Shown: positions 24,501-39,500 of the stretch, in pieces
How the letters are laid out: every line of letters starts with the position of its first letter
Position numbering within the stretch: the stretch's first letter is position 1
From: Antedon mediterranea
Lineage: Eukaryota > Echinodermata > Crinoidea > Comatulida > Antedonidae
Reading direction: 5' to 3'
NCBI RefSeq assembly: GCF_964355755.1
Contig: NC_092675.1
Coordinates: 25,956,412-26,020,411, forward strand
DNA length: 64,000 nucleotides
Notes under the pieces: model-generated
The model's input: the letters and a program-made list of their open reading frames with translations, nothing else
Database searches by the model: none
Told to the model about the DNA's origin: nothing
Position numbers and translations under genes: made by a program

Positions 24501-27500
24501 CTTAAAATTGCCTGAAACGTACTCTTATTTCATCGAAAATAAATTTTGAAAATTTTAAGCGCGCTTACGCATGCGTTACATGCGCTACGCACGTAATTGT
24601 ATTGCCATATGATGATTTATGCCCTGAAATTTATGAGTACCAAATTTTATTTAATTGTGATTCATGGTTGTGAAGATATGATTACAAACGTGATTTCGTT
24701 AAATCGTGCGTAGACCGCGTAATTTTTTATTGCGCACCGTGAAAACATAACCACATCGATTCCTGGCCATAAGGAATATTCTGTGAAAAATTGACTTAGC
24801 TAGATTAAAATCATAAAGCGATAAAACGCATAGTGATACCGGACCGACAGACAGACAGACCGACAGACAGACCGACAGACAGACCGACAGACAGACCGAC
24901 AGACAGACAGACAGACAGACAGACCGACCGACCGACATAGTGAACTATAGAGTCGCTTCCACGCGACTAAAAACTATGTTACAACTAAATAACAATAAGT
25001 AGTCAAATACACTAAGTTTAACATGAACATTTAATGCACTACAGACGGTTTTATGAGAAGTACCTTAATCTTCAGGAGCTTGGCTATTGATTGTTTATAT
25101 AATATTTTAGAGTGTATACTGTAGAGGTACTGTAATCTTTGTCTGTTCATATGTATTTAAGAGTCAGAGTTTAAACTGGCAAATTAAAAAAATTGAAATA
25201 AATAAATTAAGGACACCAAACCATGGTCGAAAAACTAATATCGACAACAAACTAACTTACCAAATCTGTTTAGCCTTATCAATTCCACTTGAAAGACCCT
25301 TGAGTAAGCACGGTAAAACAGATGCAATGGCTTCCACTCCAAGCTTACCTCTATCAACATCACATAGTTTGATTGACACCTGTCATAAGTAATAGTATAA
25401 AATCAAAAAAAAAAAATACATTTTACTACAGTGTAAAATATATATCAAATGTTCCTTCTAATAATAAATGATTATCTAACTTTATTGTGGAAAACTCAAT
25501 GATATTATTTTTATTTATTTAAAATCATTTTTCGGAAAAAAAAAATGCAATGTTTTATTGTACCTTACTAAGTTGTCTACAAGCACCCTCAGCAGCCTCT
25601 CTCACCGTTGCCTAAAAGAAAACAGTATCATCACAAGTTTGGTGAATTCCAGGCCAATGATCTAGATTTCTAGAAGTTGTGGTCGTGGTTCAACCAGAGA
25701 AGTACTTTTTTTGCAAGTATTCTCAAATGTTATTATATACTCCTTAAATTAAAAAGTATGCTGAACCTGTTGGGTTTTTGTGTTTACAAATCATATACAT
25801 ACCATACTATAAGCATAATTAAAAAGGAAATTATAATTTTTTTAGAGAATTTTCCAAAGATTACAGAAATAATAAAGTGAAAATCATGTACCTTAATATC
25901 ATCAATGACTCTTAAACATGTACTCCATAATTCTGGAAGTTCACCAACCAAACTATCCAAATCTCGATTCCTCAAAAGATCCACCATTGCTCTGCAGCTA
26001 GATTCACGATTCCTCCACTGAGGGTTAGTCAAGTTTGCCTGAACATCCTTCAGTATCTCCAGTAAATACTGGTCTGTCACCTTCTTCTCGTCGGTTACAA
26101 GAGCAGACCAGATACTGGTCATAGCTTGCTGGATCTGTCTGTTAGGGTCGTACTGGTATCGGTACAGCCTGGGCACTATCTTTGGTAAATGCACCGCTAG
26201 TTGCTCACTGGCTTGCTTGGCAATTGTTCCAAATCCAAATGCAGCCCCCTAGATAGTAATACGATCGAATATCAATTATAAATCGACAATAGTTACCATT
26301 GTAAATGAACACTATTAATTATTTGAAAGAAATTAAAAGTATAGACACTTCTCAGTTTATTAATTACTGTATATCTACATGAAGCAATTTCAGAATTGCA
26401 ATTTTAACAATTTTATGCTTAATGGGGGAGATACGAGGTAAAATAATGCTAAATATATTTAAAATACCTTTCTAGAATTCCACATGGCATTGTGACTGGC
26501 CAGATGCATAAATTTGTACACCAAATCCGGTTGGTTGAGATCACTAGCCAATGAACAAAGCTCTTTATAGGTTGAAAGGCCACCTCTGAAATACATAATG
26601 AAACATTTGAGTTGGTCAAGCTATTTATTTATTATTTATTTTTTATTTATTAAATTTTCTGCCATTTACAATACAAAGAAGACAACAAAAATATAAAAGG
26701 CAAGGAAAGACCACCTATGCTAGTTGGTGGCAGCACAATATTTGTTAGGCTTAAGTATAAGTGAATGTTAACCTACCCTGTGGGGTTTTTACCAAGAGTT
26801 CCCTCATCGAACAGCTTGGTATCATCTGTCACGGTCTGCTTAGCTCTGGAATAAATTTAAAAAAATGCAAATTCAAGTTGTAACCGAGTGAATTTGCACT
26901 GGATATTGAATTTAACTAGTTTTGGTGTAAAGAAATAAACAGGTAATGTGATTTACACCTTTTCAAGGCTAAATCCAAAAATAACATTTTTTCTCCATTT
27001 TACCTTTTACCAGTCATAAGTCGATCCACTAATGCAGTAACCAATTCTTTGCGGCCCTCTTCACTGCTCTGCTCATAAACAAGACTTAGGCCTTTGGAAG
27101 CCACATCCTGTGTAAACTCTGTAAAAAGATATCCATCATTACTGTTAGTTTATACCACATTCAATATTTTGTTAACAGTGGCTGCTGTAAATGATAACTT
27201 ATTTTGTATATTTGTCATCTGTCTTCACTGCCATTATCTTTCTGATTATTGTTTCCCTTAATTAATAATTAATTTGTTTATCACTACATTTAACACAAAC
27301 AATCATAATTTATGAACATATTACCATCACCCTATTCTTATCATCAACATAATTTTCAACATTGTTATCATATTTGTTACCTTAATGTAATCCTTGTAAA
27401 ATACTCACCACTGTTTTCGCTCAGCAAGTCCATAAAGGCCTGTTGTAGTTCCTTAAATCTGCACTTTAATGCAGGATGGGCACCACACCTCTTTACCATT

Positions 27501-30500
27501 GACAACAGCCAAATACAAGCAGCCTATTAAATACACAAGAAACAGACGTCATTAATACTTGAAGAGAGATTAACAGTGGTGTAACTGCCCTAAAAATAAT
27601 GCGAGTGATATTCGTTATTCAAGTCCAACACCCAAGGTGCTCCTTTATTCCTGTTTCTTGAATGTGAACCAGATTACTAAAACAAAACATAACAATGACC
27701 TATAAATGCATGTCTAGCAATATATGTGGCTCCTTAAGCGTCAAACTGAAAAGTTTTGTATTTAAGTTAAAACAAACAATATAAAAGACGATCCCTTAAA
27801 CTAATTAAAAATGCAAAACCGTGTCGTCATAGCAACGGATAACAAAATCCTTGCGGTAAACTCCTCCTCCTACAACGACGCGACATGCCATTGACATTGT
27901 ACAGCTATACGTAAATCAATTAAAATGATCACATGAGCTATAAAGTTTTGCGAAGATTATCATAACTATAGTATCCAGGTGCTTAATGCAATGCAGTAAC
28001 TTTAACAATGAATTATTAATACTAATACTTAGTAAATAATTAAATTAAGGTACAACAGGTCAAAGCCATATCTCATCAATATATATAGGCCTAGGCCTAG
28101 CTAGGTAACATAACCGAAATTAATGGCGTCTCAATAGAACTTGGCCTAATAACATTAAATCTGTATGAGTTATTGATCAATAAATGTAGCGGAATGCAGC
28201 TTACCGAAAATAGCAAAGTCACCCGCTATCTGCAGTACATAAACAATTCAGGTAAATATCAAAAATTAAACAATATATGTCAATATCCTATAATTAAAGT
28301 CACTAGCTGTGATCATACATCCTCTCCTCCCTAATGCAAGATACCTCCTCACATGGTCCTAAAATGACGTCATTTTCTTAATAATGCGCCCTCTCTAAAT
28401 ATAAACTAGTTTGGGACCAAACAAGTGGTTTTTCAAAAAAGGTAAAAACTTTGTGGAATTTCCAAATCAACTGCACCGACTATCTTTTATCTACCTGTTT
28501 CTTATGTGGATTCTCGCATGTGACATATTCTTTCAAGATTTTTACTAAGGTCCACTCCACTTCATCTTTTGCTGCTTCTTCCACAGTAAGGTCAAGGGTC
28601 AGTTCTTCCTGTCTCCAGACATCTCTCCTGGCAGGACAATGGACTGCTAATGCTGCCTGGCTAATAGCTTCTCCGACAGTAAACTGTAGTTCTATCTGCT
28701 TGGTCTAGGAAAACAAATTCGAAGAGTACAGTAATTCAGTGTTTTTAATCATGGTAACATTTGCAGGACACTGTCTTCGCAATAAAAGAAGAAATCATTT
28801 CAGATGTTCTGCTGTGGTAGTCAAAACATGGGCTTGAAAAACAAGGAAGACCAGCACCGCATACATTGATGTACTAGAGATGGATACTGGTATGCAGAGA
28901 AATTAACTGGCTGTCACAATGGCTTATAGGAAGTTATAGAGGAATCTAGTCATAGTTAGAGTAGCAGGGCTCTTAATATCAAATAAGAAACTTTCTTAAA
29001 ACCAGAAGTTTATTAGTATACGTAAATTATTTTCCAAAGCTTACATTTGCAGTTTTCATCAGTAACATCAAAGCCTCTTGTGTATGAGGAAAATCAGGAT
29101 CTCCGATTGGTATAAAGCCAAGGTTCTTGCAAGCTCTCTCCTTTAACTACAAGACAAAAATTGTTACATTAATTTAGTATTAGTTAAATACATTTTGAAC
29201 AATTGTATCCAAATATTACACCACTGGTGCAATATCATTAAATTAATTGCATTTTTATTAAAATATTACTTTTAAGTAAGACAAAATTAATTATCAGCAG
29301 TCACATTACATAATGATTAAGCTTTAGTCATTAGGATGCAACAGAACAATGCAAACATTATAATCATCTAAACTGTCATTTGTGATTGGTCAATACTTCG
29401 CATGAAGTGGGGTTCTAGATGTAATATTTTATTACCTACCATACATTAGCATACTAATTAAAGTGTTGTGTTAATAAATTTACATTGGGGCAGATTTAAC
29501 ATTTTTTTTATCTATGCAGCTACTGTATTTTATTTATACTAATTAAAGTACCTTATGTGGGATTTTGATGGAGTAAAGTTTAGAACTAAGTTTCTTGACA
29601 ATAGAAAACAGATTTATTTCATCATCTTCATTCCCCTCTACTTTCATATCTTCTACTGCCTCATCTGTATCAATGATTTTATCTTTGTTGATATCATCTT
29701 TCTTGCTATTACTCTTTTTGGCTAATTGAGTTTTGCTTGCTCTTGGAACTGGGAGCGTTCCGTTGCGGCCAATTTCACCAATGGCTGTACAGGCACCTAG
29801 ACATAATATTTCTTGGTCTTTATCTAAAGTTTTTGCTGCAAAATGAAATAAATAGATTGAATGATTATTGCTTCTACAAGTATATGAAAACAATGGGACT
29901 GACACACCCAATGGTTACTATGTCTCAACAGTTCCCTTAATGGCCACATAATCATTTTTATTTGTCATTGATGATTGGCTGTACTTATAAATCATCACAA
30001 TTTTATTATTATTTATTACCATTACTGTAAATAGTCACTGTATATATTTTATAATCAATATTATTTTGTACAAATCAATGTACCAACACGTTATTTATGG
30101 TTATCATTAATATGAAAATATATTACGATTGATTGAATAAAGTCCACAAGAAACTTTAATTTTATATGCTCCTTATATTTCATTTTTCAAAGGTGGGACC
30201 TCTGTCATATATTAAAAAAAACTTCAATTTAAAGAAGTCAAACCTATAAAGACTACAGCTTGTTGTATAACTTCAGCTAGACTCTGTGAAGTAGCAGGCT
30301 CATCATCAACTTCCATATTTTCCACAACGATATCTTGCTTTCTGTCTAGTAGATATCGCCTACCAATGGTGTAGCCTAAGCCTAAAATGGCTCCATGCTG
30401 TACTTCAAGACTCTAAATTTAACGAAAATGATATTGCAAACACTATATAAATGTTACATTATACAGAGATAAATAGATACTATAACGGTATAGCCATTGT

Positions 30501-33500
30501 GAAATGCATTGAGCAATTTTTTTTGTACATACTGTATATAAAAACTAGTGGAGAAAAAAAAATGTGATGCGCCCAAATATGGTAGTGGATGCTTAAGTAT
30601 GGTAATGATATGACATCATCATGTCCATATATAGGCACATCACATTTTGTTGTCACAAAAAGTTTGATAGTGTAGACAGAGCTTTAGACCTGCATTTCTA
30701 TAGAAATAAAAATTTGATTTGTTAGGGATCTTTTGTTTATATTATTTGTATGGATGATAATAGGACTGAAATAAACAAATGTAATTGATTAATGCTTTGT
30801 ACATAGCTATGTTTTTCTGTGGGTTATAAATTCCAGAATGAAGTGTTTGCATTATTAAGTGAATTACTATTAAAAATTTACCTTTGTTTTTGCCAGACTG
30901 AGCATATCAGTAATGATGGCAGTTAGTTGTCTCTCATCAGATGCATTAGCCACGATTGACATCAACTGAGCTGAAAGATCACGAATGGCCTCGCGTCCAG
31001 ATTTCATAAGGTTCTGAATCACGAAAAAGATATCATGAATTTAATATTTACATTCAGGAAATAAAAACTGGTCGTAAGGGTCACAATACAGTAGTCTTTA
31101 TTTATTTATTTATTTACTTAACTTTTTTCAAAGGGTAGTTCTAAAATATAAGTAAAGTACCTGAAATGGGGGTTGTTTTTGCAATATATGGATACAGAAA
31201 AATAAAGATAATTTTTTAATTTTTATTTTATTTTTTCACTATTTTTTTTTTTTTTTTTAGAATGCTGAAAATATTGTTTTCGTTTACAACATAAGAAAAA
31301 TGGTTTTCAATACTTGGAACGCACAATATAAAAATTAATTGAAAATTAATTAATTAAAAATGAAAAATTAAATAAAAAAATGCAATAAAAATGAATAAAA
31401 AGGTAAAAACCGCTAATACCTTGATCCAGTCAAGCTTCTTTAAAAACATATCAGCAAACAGATCTGTAGCAATTGAAACGATCTCTACAAGACAGTACAT
31501 TGCTTGAGGTTCCGCAGACACCTTTAAAAGCTCCATGATGAGGTCGACATAATTAATTAAGGTCCCTCGTCCAGGCCCTTTGAGCATCTCCTGAACATGG
31601 CAGTACAGACCAGGGGCTTGATCTTGCATTTCCAGAGCATCCATTACAGGGGTCACACCTGTCTCATAAACTAGCGTTGACCTCAGGTAAAAGATGATCT
31701 CGTTAAAGACAATTGGTGTAAATGGAATAACCATTGTTCCAATGGTGACTCTAGACTTTCCTTTAAGTCGTAATTTAGCCTGTGAAATAATGTATAAGAT
31801 TTTATACAACTACCTACATTGATAATTCAATATTAAAAAAAGAAAGACAATCTGTTACATTTATTGATTCTACAAGATGATTAACCAATCATTTTTTAAA
31901 GTAAATGAAACCAAAAAGAACTCTTAAACGTGTTTAAAACATTGACATATTTTATTCCATTATAACAACTCAATTCGGTTATTAATTTTTGTCAGTATAC
32001 AATACAAGAACAGATTTCACAGGGCAAATGTGGAGATATTCTAGTCAACATAGGAAAGTGCTGGTTTTTGTGAGAAATATGCCTGAAACTTATGTTATTA
32101 TCTTATTTTAAGACACATTGCCAAAGATTATCGTGAGTGAATTTGTTCACGGTCCTAATACACAGGAGATAATCTCTTCACAAGACAAACACACAAAATG
32201 CTCTACAATTGTTGTTTTGTCATAAGAACAAATCCTGACATCCAACAGGGAGTGGCAGTCGAACATGTTAATCATTAATCCACCCCGATAAGATTTGTAG
32301 GCAAGTATCTCACCACCAGGCCCATGCATTCACTTACTTGTTGGTATGTATAATGAGCCATCTCCTGAAAACTAGGCATTAAATCAGAACCTTTTGGTGA
32401 GTCACTCGGTAAGGACAAATCATGTTTAATCCCAACATGCACTGCTTTCAAACACATCTGACGAATATCTTCTTTGCTGAAATAGATTATCAACATAATA
32501 AATAACTATAAAATATATATTTTGATATCTCATTTATGCATGCTATAAGTATAGAGTTATATAAACTAGACCTGAACATGTTTTAATTGAATCTTGACTC
32601 CTGGACTCACCTATCAGCGGTGTTGAGAAGTAGTACATATCTAGATGGGATATGATTAGAGGGAAACACTTGAGCTGCATACTGGGCAGCAGCTAGTCTG
32701 GCTTGTGGCTCAGCCTGAAAATACAAAATGATGGTTATCCTTGCATTTTGATATTCTTTAGTGCTGCCCATTTGAAATTAAAAATGGAACTCGATAAATC
32801 AGAGAAATAAATACATTGTTTGGACACTTAGCACTTAACATAGTTTTAAATCATTTGTCAGATTTGCTTCAGTATGGGAAAAACGATACAAGAAGTGCAA
32901 TGGTGGAAAAAAAACCAGAAATAGAACATATACTTGCCATTTATGTACCGCTAAGAAGGAATGCAGAGAGCAGACTAGGCCTAGGCCTCACAGTACAGTA
33001 GGTGGGTTTAATGTATATAACATATAATTCATTCATGTTTTGTATTTGTTGAATGGAGACAATATTTCATGAGTTGAAATACTGCTCTATTTATCTTGGC
33101 TTCACCTCGTTGAATAGAGCAGTCAATTTTTCAACTCATAAAAAAATCTCACCTCAACTAATAAACATATATATATTAAAAGTAAAAGGCCACTTTGACA
33201 CTTATGTTTAAAAAATCAGAACCTTTCAAACACAATAATACAATGGAGATAATCAAAACCAGACAAAAAAATTTAATCGAAAAAGAATTTAAAAAATATG
33301 TATCTGAAATAATATCTTCTTAATAAACTCATTTAATCACATTAGTAGAAATCTCATTCATTCTCAAATTCAATACAAATATTCTTTACCTTTTCTGCAT
33401 TAGTCATAATAATCGCTTCCATCGCCATGAGATTAGCTTTTGCCATGTTTTTAAAAGAATCGGCCATCATGGACAAAGACTCTTGGATATGCATACGCAT

Positions 33501-36500
33501 CTCTGGGTCTTCCTATAAAACAAAAAACATACACAACTATAAAAATATAAAAGTATCTCGTTTAATAAAAATAATCGGTGTTTAAACGGTCTGATGCAGG
33601 TACTGTATCTTGTTAGTACAAATATTAATTGCTTCGTAGGAACTATTTATATTCTGGACAGCAATTTGACCTCCTGCTATGCTTCATTGCTTGTCAGATC
33701 TGAAAGGTCATGGTTTGTCTGGCCTAAGATGACCTAGGCAAAGTTTACAGCTTTTGCTTTCTGCAGAAGAAATCAATTATTTCAGGTGACGAATGATTGT
33801 ACACTGCATAGTTCATGAGAGGTCTTTTGTCATCCAATGAGAAGCATTCTAATATCGGTTTGAGTCTTCAGGAGGGTCCTGCGTAATCAAAACCATCGTT
33901 ATGCTATAGATACTACTCGCAGCAATCACTTGCAATTTGACATTTCTAGTGTAAAAAAACGAATTGAGTACCTTGCACAGTGAATCAAAGAAGCTCTGTA
34001 TTATTGAGATGTCATTTGTAACTAGTTCTGGCAGCCTCCTGAAATTATAGAAAATGATAGGTAAACTTTTAACTCAAATAGGTGTAATTTACTCTCTATT
34101 AATATTAAAACATATTTTCACATTTGACACTGCAAAGGCCAATTTACAGTAAACGGTAATTGTAAGCGGAAAGCCGCATGACTTGTCCCATTTACACAGT
34201 GCGCGGAGTTCATGAGCGGTGTGACGGAAAGTAGGTGCTTGTAGACCTTGAGACTACTGCATGTTGCAAGCACGGCGCTGGCTTGAACTAGTCTAATATG
34301 ACTGACTGTCAGTAGGCCTAGCATAGTAGCCTACCACATACAGGCCTACGTTTAGAAGGACTTGTTGTCTAATAACAGGTAACATAGAATTATTTCCTAA
34401 AATTATCTCCTAGAATTACCTTCTAGATTATCTTTCGAGACTTAACCTTTTATTATGGGTTGCTTTTAAACAGGAAAAACATATCACAAAATAGATTTAA
34501 TTATAAGAATTTCATTTTAATTACTTTTGCTTACTTTGATAATTTAGCTACTGCTGTGTAGGCCAGTCCTTTCTGTTTGCTTTTCTGTGGGAAATAAAGT
34601 ATTTTGTATGCATGTTAGTAATGTGAAATTATTTGTTTGTAACAAAAGCTGGATATAGATATAAACAATATTCTATATGTTTTTAATAGTTGTATATACT
34701 GTATATACTCACTGTGATAGTTTGTGTACCTTCTATCATCATTGGCATTAGTACTGGTCCCACAGTGTTCAAGCTCGCCTCACTGCTGTACGTGAACACA
34801 TGGTGTACAAACTGGAGGCCCATAAGTTTTAGTTTATCATGACTAGTTTCTCCACTAACACATTCAGAAATCACCTGTTTACAGTATCCAGTAAATACAA
34901 GATAAAAATTAAAAACTATAAACCCATTTTATATCTTTTCATATAAAAGGAAGATCAAAACAACATGGATGGCAAAAATCTAAAAGGAAACAGAACTTTT
35001 CACATGCGGACATATACACATGCTTGCTCAAAAATGTTCACAAATACTTGGCAAATGTCATTTATAATTTTTTGTGTGTAATTTTTGAATTGTAAATTAT
35101 TTTTAAAATGTTTACAGCGCTTTGGTCTTTGGAAAAAGTGCTATATAAATCACTATAATAATAATAATCTTCTTTATTCTGTATTTCAACTGAACAGTCA
35201 CTGACGGCCTGGTGTCCTCAATCATGAGGACGGTTAACATAACAAGTAAGTATCTAGCCTTTAGTAACTGATGAGTATGGTTGGTTGCTTCCCTTGACTT
35301 GAGTAGGTATGGGAACAACTTTAACTTGATTCTTGTTGCCACTGCTGGTCGTTTGTCATCAGCTGGCATGTTTTCCTGAAATAAAAGAAAATCCTTGAAA
35401 CATTAATCCTAATAAATACTGTAGTATATTATTACTGAAAAAAGATATAAATAGATTCAGATTCGAAACAGATAAATAAACAAATAGAATAAACAAATAA
35501 GAGTGTATTTACCACTTTTGTTGTAACTTCATTGCCAAGAAATAAAGTGTAAAGCTGATCTATCACTTCAGAATCATTCCAGTCTACCTCACTAAAAATA
35601 AATAATAATATGATAAAAATTGGTGTCAAAATATAAATAAAAATTGAATTGAAAATTCAAAAGAAGTAGAACATTTTGTACCATTTATGTTCCAGTCTTC
35701 CGTAACAGAAAAAAGATAAAAAGAAATTTAAAAACAAGTTGAACATTTTTGATATTGTATTCCTATTTTCATGCTTACCTCTGAAATCGTTTAATTAAAA
35801 TTTCTGCCCCTGTTACTACTCTGAAAACAAAATTAGAGAGCATAAATCAAATTATGAAAAAAACCAATTTAATAAATTTACCATTGCAATCTACCAAATT
35901 AAAAAAATAGTTATTAATTGTTTTTAAAACAGAGAAATGGTTATGGTAATCTGGCAACTGAGGAGTAAAAGTATTAAAAGCTAACAAATATTTTTAAAAT
36001 CCACTCAGAACATAGAGATAATGTTATAAATACTAGAGGGACAACTAAGTGGCAATGAAGCTAGGTGGTAATTAGGAGGTCTAACATGGCTGTCATCTGG
36101 CACATCTAAGTGCCCATTAACTGCATGGTAGCATATACATTGTGGCTCACGTTTTGAGCTTTGCTTATTATAAGTTGTAGGTCTATACCAAGGTCTCTGT
36201 GAATTTACTCACTTGTAACGAGTGTCTGCTGTAGCCACAATCAAATGGCAAATCACATCTTTCTCTGGCAGGATATCTGCACTTAAAAATTTGACAATAC
36301 CAACTTTCCGCTAGAAAAGCAAATTGATTATAGTTGTTTTAGTATATGGAAGTAAAGGTACCGTAGGAAAATGTGAAAATAAAGCAATGTCTAACATTTT
36401 TCTGGGCCCCATTGATGTTTTCAAGTCTGATATTGTCATAAGTAGAGAAAAACTAGTTTTTGATGCATTTTGAACATTTGTATGCAAAGTTCCTAAAAGC

Positions 36501-39500
36501 ATAAATTAAAAAGTTTGGATTTCTAAAGATTTCCAGCAAATGGTGTCAGCCAAAAAAGTATTATTAAAACAAACTACCAATTCAATATCCTGACCATCTG
36601 GAATACGATCTCCAATCACTTTCTTGAGTGAATTGACACTTAGGCCTGGTGGGACATTCAGTTTTACAGTGTTGGTAGCCTCTCCAGCAGTAGCTGAGGC
36701 AGGTCTTACTGGTTCAACCACACCACCTGTAGATGTTACTGGTACTAAACTGTAAAGTAACCAAATGATTAATGGTTATACACACATAATGTTTTAAAGT
36801 AAACTGAACTGTTGCTGCTGGTAAAGTCTTTTAACTCTCAGGTTAAACAAATAACAATTATTTTTTGTTGAAGTGACAAATCGCAACTAACAACATGGTT
36901 CTCATCAGCACATTAATTATGAACCACTTCTAGGGATGATGGCCAAATTGTGACAGAAAACTACATAATTTTTATAGAACAATAAACATAATAAATTAGA
37001 TTAAACAATGGCATAAAAACAAAAAAAATAAAATGTTACCAGTCATCTTACCTGAATGTGTATGGCAATAAAAGATAGTCAAACATGAAATCCAGCATTA
37101 GTTTGGAAACCTCTGGTTTTCCCGATACCGGAAATAGAGCCTTCTTCTTGTCAACGTCTCTAGGCATCTCAATATTTGGCAATGCTGATACAATCATTTG
37201 CATAAGGCTGGAAAAATAATTTAAACAATAATTAATCAAAATCTAGTATTCAACTTTAAATACCAAAATCGGATTTGGGCTGGGGTTGTGTCTGGAAGTT
37301 AGAATGTGTTTAGTGTCTCATATCCACCTGTAGTATATTCAATTAATAAATTATGGTTGGTTGAAATAAATTGTGTACTTACAGATGTTGCTGGTGAGTT
37401 GGTTTATTATCTAAGCACTGGATAAGAGAGCTCACAAGAGCACCTTTTTTCTCATTTTGTAAACGACTGTAACCATCTTTTAAATACATAATTGTAAAAT
37501 TCTGTAAACAAAAATCAACTTAATTAAATACAGTATTTGTATTATATATGGTTAAAACTAATTTGTAATACTAATAATATTAAATTATTTCAGGATATAA
37601 ATTGCGGTGTACCACAGGGTTCAATTCTGGGGCCTCTACTTTTTATTTTGTACATTAACGATGTATTTAATTGCTCAAACTCGTTATCTTTTGTTTTATT
37701 TGCTGACGACACAAACATATCTGCATCTCACGAAAACTTGGATACGCTCATAGAACTAGTTAATGGTGAACTAAAAAATGTTTCGGATTGGTTCATGTGC
37801 AATAAACTATCAATTAACGTTAAAAAAACTAATTACATAATTTTCCGCAATCAGCGAAATCCAAGTAATTTAGAGAATGTAAATATTTATGTCAACAATA
37901 AAAGAATAGATAGAGTTAAATCGACTAAATTCCTTGGAGTACATATTGATGAATTTCTCACATATAAAAACCACATCAATGTTACAGCTAGGAAAAAAAA
38001 AAAAAAAAATATCTCGATATGTAGGCATACTATATAAAGTAAGACATTTTTTACCAACCTATGCTCTCTGGACAATATACAAATCACTCATTGAACCAGT
38101 ATTAAATTATTGCAACATAATATGGTGTAGCACATTTCCAAGTTATTTAGATGAGTTATTTAAACTCCAGAAAATGGCATTACGAGCTATAACATGGTCA
38201 AAGTTTAATGATTCAATGACTGAATGTTTCTATAAATTTAAACTTCTTAAAATTGCGGATATCAATAAGTACCAAATTGGGCTTTTCATGTATAATGTTA
38301 CTACTAATCAGGATGTGCGTTTTTCATCGCTCTTTATTAAAAATGGTTCTTACCATAATTATAATACAAGATCTAAAGACAAAATGAGACTCAGAAAACG
38401 TAATCGTACTTCTACTAGTTTTACTGTGTCATGTGTGGGACCCAAATTGTGGAATGACTTGAATTACGAACTACAAAGTACCAAATCAATATATATATTT
38501 AAATCATTGTTTAAAGAACATTTATTATCATTTTACAAATAATTTTAAAAATAATACTTGTTGCAGGATTTAGCTTTTTTTATTATTTATGTTTTAGTTT
38601 TTAGGCTAGTTTTTAGGGACATAGGGGGACACAACTAATCAAGCTCTTTTGAGTTTTTATGTGTTTCCTTTTCATCTTTTTTATGTTCTCATATATTGTT
38701 GTTGTATATTTTCATGATTGAGGATGAATAAAGAATATTTGAATTTGAATATATATCAATAATATTACTAAAGACAATTCTAGAGTCATATCTTTTGAGG
38801 CTTTATTCATTCAATAAGATTATGTTATTACATTATTAATAAATAAAATAATTAAGAAAATAATTCAAATTGAATTTATTAACCATTAATGGGATCATTT
38901 CTAGAAATAACTCTTTGCCATCTACCCAACACTGCACTTCGTAAACAAACAGTAAAATAAATGGTCACAACTGATTATTGTTATTGCTATACAAGAAGGC
39001 ATCTTTTAAAAAACGATTGAGTAATTATTGATTTACTTAAAAACAGAAACACTTACTGTCACAAAAGAGGTGTTAGCTGGATCCTTATACTGATTAAGTA
39101 ATGACTCCATTGGTAACTGAACCTGTGGCCTGCTCTTTAACCGTTTATTGATATGTGCCAATAACTGTATAACCTGTGGAAATACATATAAAAAAAGATT
39201 GACTTTTATTGAATAGATTTTTATGTAAAGATATAAAGATATAATAACAATGTTGGTGTTCAGAATTTGTTTTGTTTTAATGTGGATGGATGTATAGTTG
39301 AATATTTTTTTGAGTATTAATCTTCAATTACATTATACATTTTCTAAAATACTTTCTTTCAGAATATGTAATCTATGGTTATTGTTATTAAACACGACAT
39401 TTGACTTCGTTTTACACAGCACCAAATATTTATTTACCTTCTTGCGGACTCCAGCATGCTTACTTGCTAGTTTAAGTAAAACCGGTGGTAAAAATCTGTT

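Noticed and set aside
28205-28229. 25-nt coding microexon of ECPAS
   Set aside because: Exon 22 joins exon 23 directly in phase and in line with the conserved protein; the piece has CTGCAG and GTAAGC borders but would shift the frame.
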